A stretch of 64,000 nucleotides of DNA from Rehmannia glutinosa (taxonomy: Eukaryota; Streptophyta; Magnoliopsida; Lamiales; Orobanchaceae): positions 64,618,660 to 64,682,659 of the forward strand of contig CM071933.1 of the NCBI GenBank assembly GCA_016081115.2, given 5' to 3'. Positions 22,954 through 34,025 of the stretch are shown piece after piece (positions within the stretch are counted from its first letter, which is position 1; each line of letters begins with the position of its first letter). The position numbers were made by a program, and so were the translations under genes. A model generated the notes under the pieces. The model did no database searches and was not told the DNA's origin. It was given only the letters and a program-made list of their open reading frames with translations.

Positions 22954-24110
22954 TGTTAAATAAATGTTTTTATCAAGATTTTGATAATTTTGTTTAAATG
23001 AGTTTTCATACCAAAACAATGTTTATAAATGTTGTCCAAATACTCCCAGTTATTTTAAAATGTTTTTACTAATTTTTTGGAGTATTTCTTGAAGTTTATT
23101 TTTGACAAAAATCGGACAACATGTCAATATGGAGGTCGACCGGTCGAGCAAACGGTCGTCGGTACCGATGAACGAAAAACAAGAACATAACTCTCGACTT
23201 GAAAAATTGAGGGAGGCGGTAGGTCAGTCCGACCCCAGAGTCGACCCCTAAGCGTCGGTTGGACCCCCCTTGACCGTCGCACCTCCGTCTGGTACCTGGA
23301 TTGCACTATTTTCTTCTAACGTTCAAAATTTTCTATACAGCGACCGGTAGCGCTGTGTAATCTTTTGACAGCAAATTTGTACCGTTGGGCATCCATATCA
23401 GCAAGATTTGCTTTTTAATTTTGTACATTATTTCTACATCTTGTGATCTTCTTTTTGTAGACAAAAGTGAAGAAAGAGGAGCCTATGTTGGTGAAGACTC
23501 TCCTATAAATAGAGGATGATTTGAAGACACAAGACACAACACACAAGCATACAATACAACAAGAAATCTGCAAAATTCCCAAAGCTTTCATTTTTACATT
23601 CTTGTTGTAATAGCATAAGTTCTTACACTTGCACAATCTTGAGGTCTAGGCTTTTTATTCTTGATTACACTTGTACTCAAAGTTTGTATGCTTCATTTAT
23701 TGAGTTGTAATCTTGAATTTTTCTATCATCCAAAATAAGATATCCTTGTTAGTGTTCTTGTGGTAAGAACACACTTGGGTGATCTTAGGTGTTGAAGAGT
23801 GTGGCACTCTTCATAGGTGTTGAAGGAAGATTGTGGTAATCTCCTTCAAGGTGTTGTAAGAAAATTGTGGTAATCTTCAAAGGTGGTGGTGTAACAATTG
23901 TGGTAATTGTTATTAAAAAAATTTCTTTTTGAAAACTTTGGATTTTTTTGAAATCGTAGGCGGGTTGAACTACTATAAATCATCGAAAGTGTTGTTTATT
24001 TTTATTTACATTTGTTCATTTATTTGTTCATTCGAAAAAGAGGGCGATTTGCGAAAAATCGGCATAATCTATTCACCCCCTCTAAATTATCGTAGCCACT
24101 TGGACTAACA
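22954..24110 (+). repeat. 3' LTR of the SIRE-like copia element
   Basis: TGTTAAATAAATG...GGACTAACA, 1,157 bp, collinear with the 5' LTR including the CTCCTATAAATAGAGG box (about 23,500) and the ATTCACCCCC..CGTAGCCACTTGG tail. It lacks the tandem duplication of the 5' copy. Confidence 0.93.
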
Positions 24111-25079
24111 AATGGTGTTTTGTGGGGTGAAGCCCAAGACAAGGCATTGAAGATTACCACAATCTTCTTACACCAATAAAAGTACCACACTCTTCAACAC
24201 CTAAAATCACCCAAGTGTGCTCTTACCATAAGAACACTTAACAATGATGTCTTGTTTTTATGATTGAAAAAATTCAAGATTACAACTCGATTGAAGTATA
24301 CAACTTTGAAGTGAAAGTGTAATCAAGAATGAAGCATAGTTCTCAAGATGTGCAAGTGAAAGACTTAGGCTAAACACAACAAGAATATGAAAGTGAAGAA
24401 CAAGAAGTTGGCTTGTATTTATATAGCTTGTTGTTGTATCTTACTTCAATCCTTCATCTATTTATAGAAGAGGTCTTGGATTTGATTTCAGGACATAGGT
24501 CCTCCTTGAAGATTGAAATCAGTAAAAAAATTGCAAATCAAATGGATATTATAGTGTTAGAAATAAATCCTTAAAATCATGAAAAGATGTATGTTGCATA
24601 ACGAGATAGTTTCTTTGATAAAACCTTAAGTCAATCGGTTGATATCTAACAAGAAATTCAATTATAACTTGAAAACTAGGGATGGACCGGTCAACAGGGC
24701 TTTGATGGTCAACCAGGGGGTTCGACCGTCGGCCCTACCTTGGACCGATTGGCCACCCCTGTTTTTGGAGACAGAGAAGTCTGTAACAAATCTTTGTTCT
24801 TCAAGCACCGGTCAACCTCCATAAAAAATCCTTCTGTCTCTTTTCTGTTTCAAAAATCAAACTTGCAGGCATGAGTTGCCCTCTAGGGCGACCGATTGAC
24901 CACGAAACAGAAGTGTTGTCCAATTTTTGTCAAAAATAAACTTCAAGAAATACTCCAAAAAATTGGTAAAAATAATTTAAATCGATTAGGAGTATTTGAA
25001 CAACATTTAAGGACATTATTTTGGTAAAAAAAATCAGTTAAAAAATCATCAAAATTACGATAAAACCATTTATCTAACA
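24111..25079 (-). mobile_element. Inverted, 3'-truncated LTR of a related copia subfamily
   Basis: Read on the minus strand from 25,079 it starts TGTTAGATAAATGG and follows the SIRE-like LTR through the GGAGTATTTCTTGAAGTTTA block. A TATAAATAG box lies near 24,465 and a GGTGTTGAAGAGTGTGG segment near 24,200, then it breaks off next to 24,110. The middle is clearly different, so it belongs to a sister family. It sits tail-to-tail against the 3' LTR. Confidence 0.85.
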
Positions 25080-26756
25080 CTTACTAGTTAGGGAATCACA
25101 TGGTGGGGGTCTTATGGGATATTTTGGGGTAGCTAAAACCTTAGCAATCTTGCAAGAGCATTTCTATTGGCCACATATAAAACGTGATGTTGAACGTATT
25201 TATACTAAAAAGATCACTACAAACCTACCATTTCTAGAGGCATTTTTCTTTTCTTTTCTTTTTTCGAAGCGTATTTTTTTGAGTCTTTTTTTTTACCGGT
25301 TGATTTGCGAAACTTAAAATTTCTGTCTTGCGGTGCGTGAAATACGGATTTGTTCGAGTTGGGTAGTCTCCCCTTGAGGAGTGCCTTAGTCCTCCTTTCG
25401 TAGGTGGTTTAGTTTCTATGGAGTACTTAGTTTTCTTTTGTTTTGTGTTTTTTTAGTTTTTCTTGTTTTGCTCCCTTTACGGTGGGATAGTTCTCCCTTG
25501 AACGTGAGGTGGCCATTTTTAGTTGGCAATGTAAGTTTTGTTGTGTAATGAATATATTTCTATCGTTTGGAAAAAAAACGTATTTATACTAGATGTGTTA
25601 CTTTAGACAAGCTAAATCTCGAGTTCAAAACCAAGGTCTTTACACGCCTACCCATACGGATAACACCTTGGGTTAATATTTCTATGGACTTTGATTTAGG
25701 ACTTCCGAGAACTAAACATGGGTCCGACTTTATATTTGTTGTCGTATCGTTTTTCAATGATGGCACATTTTATTCCTTGTCATAAAAGCGATAATGCATC
25801 TTTGATTGTTGACTTGTTCTTTAGAGAAGTTGTGAGATTGCATGGTATGCCTAGGACCATTGTTTGGATAGGGATGCTAAGTTCTTAAGTTACTTTTGGA
25901 AGACGTTGTGGGGAAAATTGGAAACTAAATTGTTATTTTCTACTACGTGTCATCCCCAAATGGACGGTCAAACTGAAGTAGTAAATAGGACTTTGTCCAT
26001 GTTGTTAAGGTTATCATTAAACAAAATATTAAAACGTGGGAAGAGTATTTACCGCATGTTGAGTTTGCTTATAATCGTGATGTTCATTCCGCATTGAAGT
26101 TTTCACCATTTGAACTTGTTTATGATTTTAATCCTAACCCCATTAGATTTATCATTTACTGTTTTTGAGCATGTTAACTTATATGGGCGAAGAAAAAGCT
26201 AATTTTGTGAAATAGTTACATGAGAAAGCAAGGCTCAATATTGAAGCGAATAGAGCAAGACACAACATAGGATAACAAGCATCATAAGAAGATGGTATTT
26301 GTAGGGTGATTGGGTTTGGATACATATGCGCCCCCAAACGATTCTGGCCCAACGAAATTCCAAATTGCAGCCTCGTGGAGATGGTCCATTCCAAGTGCTT
26401 AAGCGGATCAATGATAATGCTTACAAGATTGACTTGACTTGGGGAGTATGGGATCGAGTGTTTCTTTTAATGTTGCTGATCTTAGTCCATTTGATGCAAA
26501 TTTGGATTTGAGGACAAATCCTTCTCAAGAGGAGGAGAATGATAAGAATCCATGGATGAAAGACCCAGTAACAGTGCCAGTTGGTCCGGTGACGAGGGCT
26601 CGAGCAAGAAAATTCAAGGAAGCACTCAATGGGTTGATTCAAGTCATTCAAAAGGATTTCGAGGGTGTGTTGCCGATGGAGGAAGATGTTCGGGTGGTCG
26701 GTTGATTCGCGTCATCAACGTTCAAGAGTCCACCTCAGACTGAGCAAGTAAAGGAT
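25080..26756 (+). pseudogene. Ty3/gypsy integrase remnant with polyprotein C-terminus, interrupted by a LINE fragment
   Basis: It starts in the integrase zinc finger (ESHGGGLMGYFGVAKTL, HFYWPHIKRDVERIY), jumps over the 25,208-25,576 insertion and resumes at RCVT. It continues with WVNISMDFDLGLPRTK (first catalytic Asp), DRDAKFLSYFWKTLWGKL and HPQMDGQTEVVNRTLS (catalytic Glu in QTE), then LPRGDGPFQVL-like and FNVADLSPFDANLDLRTNP. The end is the VTVPVGPVTRARARKFKEAL tail. Many frame breaks. The 5' part of this element, including RT, is absent; no chromodomain was recognised. Confidence 0.9.
25208..25576 (+). mobile_element. 5'-truncated LINE (L1-type) 3' end inserted in gypsy integrase
   Basis: A 369-bp insert is flanked by AACGTATTTATACTA at 25,193-25,207 and 25,577-25,591. 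It ends in a short A run after TGTAATGAATATATTTCTATCG, the usual form of a plant L1 3' end. Removing it and one repeat restores the integrase zinc-finger reading ERIYTRCVT. Target-primed reverse transcription explains the 15-bp duplication, the A tail and the 5' truncation. Confidence 0.88.
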
Positions 26757-27490
26757 GCCATGAATACAAGTCATTTTGCGTCTTGAAGACTTTATAATCA
26801 AGTTCTCAATAGTGTCTTGTATTCGTCTATCTTAGTTAGTCCTAGTTTGATTTGTTTTGAGTCGTTTTGATGTTTTGGATGCCAAATAAACCTTTAAGGC
26901 TACGTCTTAAGTTGATATTTCGAGTTTGGGACGAGCAGGGGTCAAATTTGAAAACAAAGTCGAATAGGGTGTTCGACTTGACGCACGAGAAGATCGCGCG
27001 TACGCGCATGGCCCGTGCATCTATATGAACAAAAAATAGGGTGTTCGACTTGACGCACGGGCAGCCCGTGCGTATGCGCATGGCCCATGCGTCTGTACGG
27101 GTTTCACCGGATTCTTTTCGAATCAACGGCCATTTTGGGTCTGTTTCAGCTTTTTTTATTTCCTTTTCAAATTTTAAGTTAATTCCTAGTAGGGTTAGGG
27201 TTTTGGATCTCATATAAGGGTGAACACTTATTTTTTTCATTAGTTCAAATTTTTACTCTCAAATTGAGTGTTTTTCTATGTGTTTCATGATTTACGTTTC
27301 TTGTTGCAATTATCGACTTATCAGGCAATAATCCATAATTGCTTGTGGCGTCTTCGCATACCGAGGTTCTTGCTTTGCTAAGCAACGGTCGAGGTTATTC
27401 ACCATCTTCAACCAAACTAGTGAAGATCTTGGGTTAACAACACATTATTGTTTGGGGTCGTATGCACGTTCGTTGCTACGGTTTACATCA
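26757..27490 (+). repeat. 3' region and probable LTR of the gypsy fragment, with a 70-bp tandem duplication
   Basis: The non-coding sequence continues from the pol tail. It contains TAGGGTGTTCGACTTGACGC twice (about 26,966 and 27,038), each followed by GC-rich GTACGCGCATGGCCC, and a TCATATAAGGG box near 27,210. It ends CGGTTTACATCA at 27,490. The LTR start could not be fixed; TGTTTTGGATG at 26,871 is one candidate. Confidence 0.55.
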
Positions 27491-27809
27491 CTCTCGGACG
27501 ATGTACTCAACCTCTCCATCAACTCTCAACTCAAGTCTCAACTTAAGTCTCATCTCAAATCTCACCTCAAGACTCACCTCACCTCTCACTTGTAAGAAAT
27601 TTACTAAATCTTCTACAAAGCGAAAAAATTCAAAAGTTTAGAGGTAGAGAAAGATAATTTACCTTTGGAAGACATGGTCACAAGCCTCCACTGCAAAATG
27701 TCCTTGTGCAAAGTGGTCAAAGATTCTGCAAGCCAAGCCTGATATTTTCTACACCGGATTAGCTCTCGCACTGTTTCATCCCTTCGCAGCACCGGAGCTA
27801 GGGGGCTTA
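27491..27809 (+). other. 3' untranslated tail of the Tat element with CTCAA/CTCAC repeats and polypurine tract
   Basis: It starts with CTCTC, also seen at 13,301-13,305, which may be the target duplication of the nested gypsy block. Bases 27,513-27,593 are short imperfect repeats of AA(G/C)TCTCA(A/C)CT. GAGCTAGGGGGCTTA at 27,795-27,809 is the polypurine tract next to the 3' LTR. Confidence 0.65.
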
Positions 27810-28218
27810 TGTTGGGGACAAAAAATGGTATTTCATAATTTAGTTAAATATAATTCATTTTATATTTTTTTATTTAATATTAATTATCCAATTGGTTCTT
27901 AATAATTAAACCGGACCAAAGGAGTCCGGTTTTGGCCAAAGCGGTCGTTTTCTCCTAAATGGATTGGCCCATAGTCCAAATTCTCCTACACGGCCCAGGG
28001 GACCCATCTCCCCGGTATAAAAATGTCCTATTCCGAAGGTAATTAATTCATTACTCGATTCGATTATTAGGTAATTAATTCATTACTCGGAGAGGCCTCC
28101 CGGGATTACGTTTTATTTATTCTCTCATTCATGAGTTTGCGGTTTAAGGACGAGGGAAGATGACAAGACTTTCCCGTCGGAGGAAGGCCTGATGATCTTC
28201 CTTAAAAGAGCAACATTA
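27810..28218 (+). repeat. 3' LTR of the Tat-type element
   Basis: TGTTGGGGACAAAAAATGG onward matches the 5' LTR at 7,411, including TTTCATAATTTAGTTAAATA, CGGTCGTTTTCTCCTA and GGCCCAGGGG, and a TATAAAAATG box near 28,016. It has lost about 120 bp relative to the 5' copy. Confidence 0.85.
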
Positions 28219-29020
28219 TAAACAACGAGTAAAAGGCGATATCTTAATAAACGTTTATTTTGGCTGTGGGATTTTCAAATTTCTTTAAGAAACAATCAAG
28301 AAATTAAAAGCTTTTATGGTCTTTCTTTTGTCTTACATTTTGACCTGGCTTAAAATAAAAGATTTTCAATAGAGCTAAAATTCTCATGATTCGACTTTGT
28401 AGAAGAAAAATCTTTGAACCGAACAAGAACTTTTGATGTCTAAATTAGAACCCAAAAAATGAAAGAGAGAGGAAGTCAAATAATAAATGAATAGAAAACG
28501 TAAAGGTTTTGGAGGGGTTTTTCATGAAAAATTGAAAGACTTTGGATATTTACAACTCGAGTTGATTGATTGATGATCTTCCATGCGCGGAAATTTGAAA
28601 ACAAAAAGAGCGAAGTAAAAATTATAAACAAGCGAGTAAAAGGCTAGTAATATCTTAATAAACAAAAAAGGAATTGAGAATTTTGGCTAATTATGGGATT
28701 TTCTAATATTTCTTTAAGAAACAAAAACAAGAAATTAAAACGATGAATTTATGGTCTTTCATTTTGTCTTACATTTTGTGCTTGAATGACTTAAAATAAA
28801 ACTTTGGTGATTTTTGTAATCATTATGGATCTCTCTTTAAAATTCTCATGATTCGATGTCACAAGGAAAGAAGAAGAAAAATCTTTCACTTGTTAGGTGG
28901 CAAGATAAACAAGAACTTTTGATGTCTAAATTAGAACCCAAAAAAAAGAGATAGAAGTTAGAAGTCAAATAATAAATGAAAAAATCTTTAGGTTTTTGTT
29001 GGGGTTTTTCATGAAAAATC
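28217..29020. repeat. Tandem duplication, two diverged copies of about 0.3-0.4 kb
   Basis: Copy A (about 28,217-28,533) and copy B (about 28,622-29,020) share TATAAACAA..CGAGTAAAAGG, TATCTTAATAAAC, TTTATGGTCTTTC, AACTTTTGATGTCTAAATTA and GGGGTTTTTCATGAAAAAT. Copy A has lost several short segments. No coding function seen. Confidence 0.88.
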
Positions 29021-30713
29021 GTGTCAACCAAAAAAGCTCACCATTGTGAGAGAGGATTTTGAGTTTGTAGGAAAGACACGGTTTGTAGTTATGAACGGTT
29101 CATGGAGGAAAAAATTGGGTAAAAAGGTGTTAGTGTGGGGCTCATGTGTGACGAAAGAGATTGAAATTAATATATGTTTATTTTTTAATTATTTTGTAAA
29201 TTGGATGGTGGGACCATTAAAAATTTGCAAATAGGTTTAACCATTATGGAGAAAGTTTTGTAAAACGGTGGAATTTTTGCTTTTGATGTGGTGAATAACA
29301 TGGCACATAAAAAACTGTGGAAAAACCTTTGAAGAGTTTTTCCACTAAGATACCATAAGGTGGTGTTTATAGTGTCGCCGTGTTGGATTATTAATGTGGC
29401 TTCATTTGGTTCATGTCTAGTTTGCACTTTATGTGGCAAAAATCAAATTGTTCTAGAAGTCGAGCTTTAGTCAGCCATAAATTAGGTTAGATTAACTGAA
29501 AACACATAGAACTCATAGGTAGCTAACAACTTAATTTTTATGGATAATTACAAAAATCAGCATTGAAATTCGGTCTAATTAAAGAAAAAATAAACTCAGT
29601 TAACTATTAATATCACAAAAATCCCCCATTTGACTAAAAGAAGTTTGACTAAATTAACGTAATTTGTGTTAACATCAAAACAACCCTTGAGAAGAGTTCC
29701 TTTTTAAAGTGAGAGTTACAAAGAGAATCGTTTGAGCTTAATTATAAAAAATTCAATTATATTTTAAACCTACAAGTACCTCATTAAATTATTATTGTAC
29801 AAATTGTTCCTTTATGTGGATATTTGTAATAGACTAAACTTCATAGGAAATTTTATAATCATCAAAAATAAAGAAAAAGATGAAATTTAAATTTAACTTT
29901 GAATAATAAATAAGTAAATTTTCACACATAAAAAAAACAAATGAAATCTTTGTTAGTTAAAACGAGTATCATACTCGTGTAGTACCTATACGTATGAATG
30001 AATGAAAAATACTTCTATTTTATGTACATATTTTTAAGCACCGTTAAATACTCTGTACTTTTGAAATACTTATATTATTGTTATATGTATAATACTTGGC
30101 GAATAATACTTCATTTTAATATTCTAATAATTCAAATTTTATTTATATAAAAATATTATAAACAATAATAAGACTAATATTAATAATATATAATTATCTT
30201 GATTATTATTAAATAATTATTGTATGTATGTTAAGTTAAATTTAATATAATATGAAAATTATATATTAAGTTTTATACAATCTAAGTATAAATACAATTC
30301 ACTAAAATTTATACTAACTATTATTAAAATAATATTTTTAATTTGTGTTATAATCTTAAGTTAGTTATTAAATTACTTTAAATTATTTTTTATATAATCT
30401 ATACATAGGTATAAAATACAATCCATACAAAAATAACGAAGTTAAAATAAGTCATATTATTACTTCTAAACAATTATTTTACATTTGCATTACACCCATA
30501 CATTTATGAGTTCGTATATTATATGTGTCCATATTTTTCCGATTTTTTCATCAGTAACTTTTAAAACATATTCATAATATACTCATACATATTAAATAAG
30601 GAATTTTCCCTCCCGTATTTAACATAGAATGAAATGATAATATTATTCAAATTAAGATACTTAATGAATATAAAAATTATAACTATAATACAAATATGAA
30701 AAATAAAATATTA

Positions 30714-30718
<5 letters not shown>
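29021..30718. other. Intergenic, AT-rich
   Basis: No supported gene, RNA or transposon. Base composition becomes extremely AT-rich after about 29,800. Confidence 0.6.

Positions 30719-30744
<26 letters not shown>
30719..30744. repeat. (TA)n microsatellite, left flank of a TIR element
   Basis: Perfect TA run abutting the element at 30,745; a second run starts at 31,765. The element probably inserted in one TA array. Confidence 0.92.
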
Positions 30745-31764
30745 AGGATTGGTTCAAATGAGACCAATCCCTTTACGTTAGTCCATAAGAACACTTATGG
30801 ACTCTTCAGTTAAAATTTTAGATGGTGTAGATCATTTTAGTTAATTTAAGCATATAAGGGTATAATTGTACTTATATATTTAATTAGTTATGTTAATTGG
30901 ACGGTTATTAGTTATTTTTAAGGAAACATAATCTTACCTTTTCTGTTACCTGATTTTTAGGGAGGAAAAATCATCAACTTCAAGCGTTTTTTTCAAAATT
31001 GATACTTCTTTCCGCCATATTTGTGAACAGTCGTTTTATTGTCTACTTAGTTCAGTGGACTTGTATACTTAGTCATGTTTTATTGTATATTTAGTTCAGT
31101 GGATTTGTATACTTGGTTCAGTGGAATCGTATTCTTAGTTATATAAGTAGTTTAGTAAGTAGTTTAGTGAATTTGTATACTTAGTTCTGTGGATTTGTAT
31201 ACTTAGTCCAATGGAATTGTATACTTAGTTATATAAGTATTCAGTATAATTGTACACTTAGTTAAATATTTCTGTATACTTAGTATTATTTTAATATATA
31301 GTTAGTTCAATGTAATTGTATATTTAGTTAAATGTTTCTATATACTTAGTAAAGTTTTAATGTACAAGTAGTTTAGTGTAATTGTATACTTAGTTAATTG
31401 TTTATGTATACTTAGTAATATTTTAATGTATAGTTAGTTTAGTATAATTGTATACTTTTCATTAATTGTTGCACGATTTTGTTGTCATATTTGAATAGTT
31501 TGCAGGTTCGAATGGGAAGAGAGAGAAAGGAAAGGTGAATCGCTTGATTATGGGAACATGATCAATACAAAATCACGTCCCTAATTTTTAGGAAGCGGTT
31601 ACTATATTTAATTTTCTGGATTCCTATTTTATTCTTACATTTGTATACTTACTTATGAAATGTTGTATATATTGTAATATATCTTGACCATTGATTTACT
31701 ATTTAGATGGTGTGATTTAGTCATATGGACTAACCTAGGAGGGTGGTCTCACAGGATCCCCTCC
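30745..31764. mobile_element. Non-autonomous TIR DNA transposon in a (TA)n array
   Basis: The left end (GGATTGGTTCAAATGAGACCAATCC..GTTAGTCCATA) is inverted at the right end (TATGGACTAAC..GGAGGGTGGTCTCACAGGATCC). Shared blocks are GAGACCA and GTTAGTCCATA. Both sides are TA repeats, consistent with a TA-rich target duplication. No transposase frame. The superfamily is not certain; Mutator or another TIR class is possible. Confidence 0.68.
31040..31460. repeat. Minisatellite of about 22-bp TTAGTTCAGTGGATTTGTATAC-type units
   Basis: Units such as TTAGTTCAGTGGATTTGTATA, TTAGTTCTGTGGATTTGTATA and TTAGTTAAATGTTTCTATATA follow each other with length variation across about 420 bp inside the TIR element. 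Later units decay to a GTATACTTAGT core. Confidence 0.85.
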
Positions 31765-31787
31765 ATATATATATATATATATATATA
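31765..31787. repeat. (AT)n microsatellite, right flank of the TIR element
   Basis: ATATAT run directly after the right terminus. Confidence 0.92.
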
Positions 31788-32236
31788 CCCACTGCATTTT
31801 TGTTTCCAATACATTGTGAACATATTATAGGGTAAAACTAAATTTCATATGAAATCTTTTATTTTTGTTAAATCAAGCGGGGCAAAATGTAAGTAGGAAG
31901 GAAGAAAATCTCAAGAGAAGTTTATTAATATTTTAAAAATTAAATGAGTTTTTTTTGTAATTATCAATAATTTTAAGGTATTTTAATTTTATAACCTTTG
32001 TTGACCGAGTTTACCGAATCAGACTTGCATCTCAGTTTTTGAGGTCCAAAGAAAATAGTTCCACAATTCTTATAATCAAGTTAATTATACTCAAGGAATA
32101 CTCGTAATTAATACTATTTTTAAGAGCTAAATTTATATACTCTTTGGAAATTTGGTTCATATTTTTTCTACGTTTCCCAACCTAAACTCTAAAATCTAAA
32201 TGTCAGGTTCTGATTGGCCATTGGATACCTTCAGGC
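31788..32236. other. Intergenic, AT-rich
   Basis: Nothing recognised. Confidence 0.5.
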
Positions 32237-32666
32237 TGTTGGGAAAATCGACCCCCATTCATTCCTAGGGACAAGCAAAAATAAGCGAGAAATAAAGTAA
32301 CACCAAACCACAACACAAGATTTACGTGGAAACTCCAAAGACGGAGAAAAATCACGACCCGCAGATCAATTCGATTTGTATGAAAAAATTATACAATCAC
32401 AGAGAAATTCTCTCTCCCGACTCCAATACTCCCACACTATTATAAATTTTTGACTAACTCACACCCGTCTCCCAACTCTACAAGAGAATACAAGAAATGA
32501 ATTTAGAAGAATCAAAATACAAAGATTATAGTGTATTTGTTTGGTGCACTTGAGCTTAAAAACACATCGGTTATTTAAATAGCCTTAAGGTACACATTCC
32601 TTTTGTTCTCAAATCAATTTGGATAGTTTCAATACTTCTTTTATTTTTTATACCAAAAAAACAACA
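32237..32666 (-). repeat. 3' LTR of the gag-only copia element
   Basis: TG/CA-bounded and collinear with 34,026-34,466, sharing CATTCATTCCTAGGGACAAGC, TCTCTCTCCCGACTC and CAAGAAATGAATTTAGAAG-type blocks. Confidence 0.88.
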
Positions 32667-32699
32667 AACTCTACCTTGGCAAAATAAAAGAAACTTCAT

Positions 32700-33810
32700 T
32701 GTCTTCACCGACAACCATGATTCTCAAACCAGAAAACCATCATTCTCAAACCAGAGAACAATTCCATCATATGTGTAGACCACTTAGAACAAACTATTCT
32801 AAGAATTTCATTCAGTACATGTCAGGGAAAAATTACTGCTGAAATTTATGGTGCAACTTTCAGCTCTTGGCTCTCCTAAAGTCCTTCAGCCATTGATATA
32901 ACTTCCACCACAGACCTTGCATCCATGTCAAGCCAATGCATGTGTGCAACTAGACATGTCATAAGGATGTACATTTTCTCCTCAAAAAAATCTACATCTA
33001 TCATAATATTAGCCTAGGATTCGGAGCTATTTGTTGCACCAGCTCCACTTTGACAATTACGCTTTGTATGGCCAGGTTCTCCGCACTTCCAACAAACAAT
33101 ATTCTTGGAGTCTTTTTTCCTCCCTTTGATAGCATGCCACCGTTACTAAATTTTATGTTGAAGTTCGCCCATCACTCATCGGTCTTCTCTCTTTAGAAAG
33201 AAGTTTACCCGTGACTTGACAAAAATTAAAGTTTCCTTCCCATATATCAAAATTGGCTTCATGTGCTCATAGGAATGTGGAAGAGATAAGATGAGTCGTA
33301 ACGTCTTATCCTCATTTCAATCTTCACTCCAATTGCCTCTAGCTCTGAGATGATTCCATTGAGTCTACTCAAATGATCTGAAATTTTAGACCCTTTGTTC
33401 ATCCAGCGTGTGTGTGGCGATCCTTCAAGTATAACCGATTTGAAAAGCCCGTTGCTTGGTACAAAGCCTCAAACTTTTCCCATAGCTCATTAGCATTTGA
33501 AATATCATGCACATTTGCAAGAACATTATTAGCCAAACACGGATGTATTGTGCTTGCAACCCTCAAATCCAAGATCCTCCCAATCTTCATCACTCATACT
33601 AGCATTTGCAAAATCTTTGTCAAATGCTCTGCTGATCCTTGACACCATCCGACTTGGTAGAATTGCCCAAACCTAACCTTCCTTTCGAGCCTTGTATAAT
33701 TCGGATTGTATCATCACATCTTTGACTTGTACTTGCCACAAGTCAAAGTTGATTCTTCCATCAAATTTCTCCACGTCAAACTTCATTGAATTTGAAACTT
33801 TGGCATAGCT
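32700..33810 (-). pseudogene. Copia gag with zinc knuckle (frameshifted)
   Basis: The minus-strand start MKFDVEKFDGRINFDLW lies at about 33,784 and has the gag N-terminal F-D-G-x-N-x-x-x-W pattern. LDLRVASTIHPCLANNVL and ANELWEKFEALY follow with at least two frame changes. The knuckle CWKCGEPGHTKRNC is at 33,098-33,054. The frame then decays toward the polypurine tract. Function would be particle formation and RNA binding. Confidence 0.85.
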
Positions 33811-34025
33811 AGTTATACACCCCTAACCTAATGAATAACAGTCTCAAAAATTATTTTTCGATGTGGGAGATCGAAAAACGCCTGCAACCACGAGTATACT
33901 AAGAACTTTAAGAGACCCCAGAACCTACCTCTCAAGAAATCTTTATATGTGTGAAAGATTAGTCAAAAGCGCAACTACTGAGCATACTTAGAATTTCAAG
34001 AGACCAGGCCCGGCCCGATACCAAT

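Larger units (their letters stand above)
16479..24110 (+). mobile_element. SIRE-like Ty1/copia element lacking reverse transcriptase
   Basis: LTRs lie at 16,479-17,811 and 22,954-24,110. Both have the same head and tail; termini are TGTTAG and CTAACA in the 5' copy. A primer-binding site, gag, protease, integrase, RNase H and polypurine tract follow in copia order. A deletion at about 21,085 removes essentially all of RT, so this copy could not copy itself. Frames are further broken by shifts and stops. No matching 5-bp duplication flanks the unit (ATTTT on the left, AATGG on the right), so one border is probably rearranged. Confidence 0.93.
7411..28218 (+). mobile_element. Tat-type Ty3/gypsy retrotransposon, pol-deleted, host to nested insertions
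   Basis: Two related LTRs (7,411-7,939 and 27,810-28,218) bound the unit. Inside are, in order, a primer-binding-site-like sequence, gag and protease remnants, a 120-bp tandem array, an antisense ORF and a polypurine tract. Gag-protease, antisense ORF and 3' tandem repeats together are typical of the Tat lineage (Retand/Grande/RIRE2). No RT, RNase H or integrase of this lineage is present, so the element was non-autonomous or lost pol between about 9,990 and 10,260. Segment 13,306-27,490 is foreign and nested. TAAAC occurs directly before the 5' LTR and at 28,219-28,223, a possible 5-bp target duplication. Confidence 0.82.

Noticed and set aside
24111..24125. AATGGTGTTTTG after the 3' LTR as a mutated primer-binding site
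   Set aside because: It is the truncated end of the inverted sister LTR; resemblance to TGGTATC is too short.
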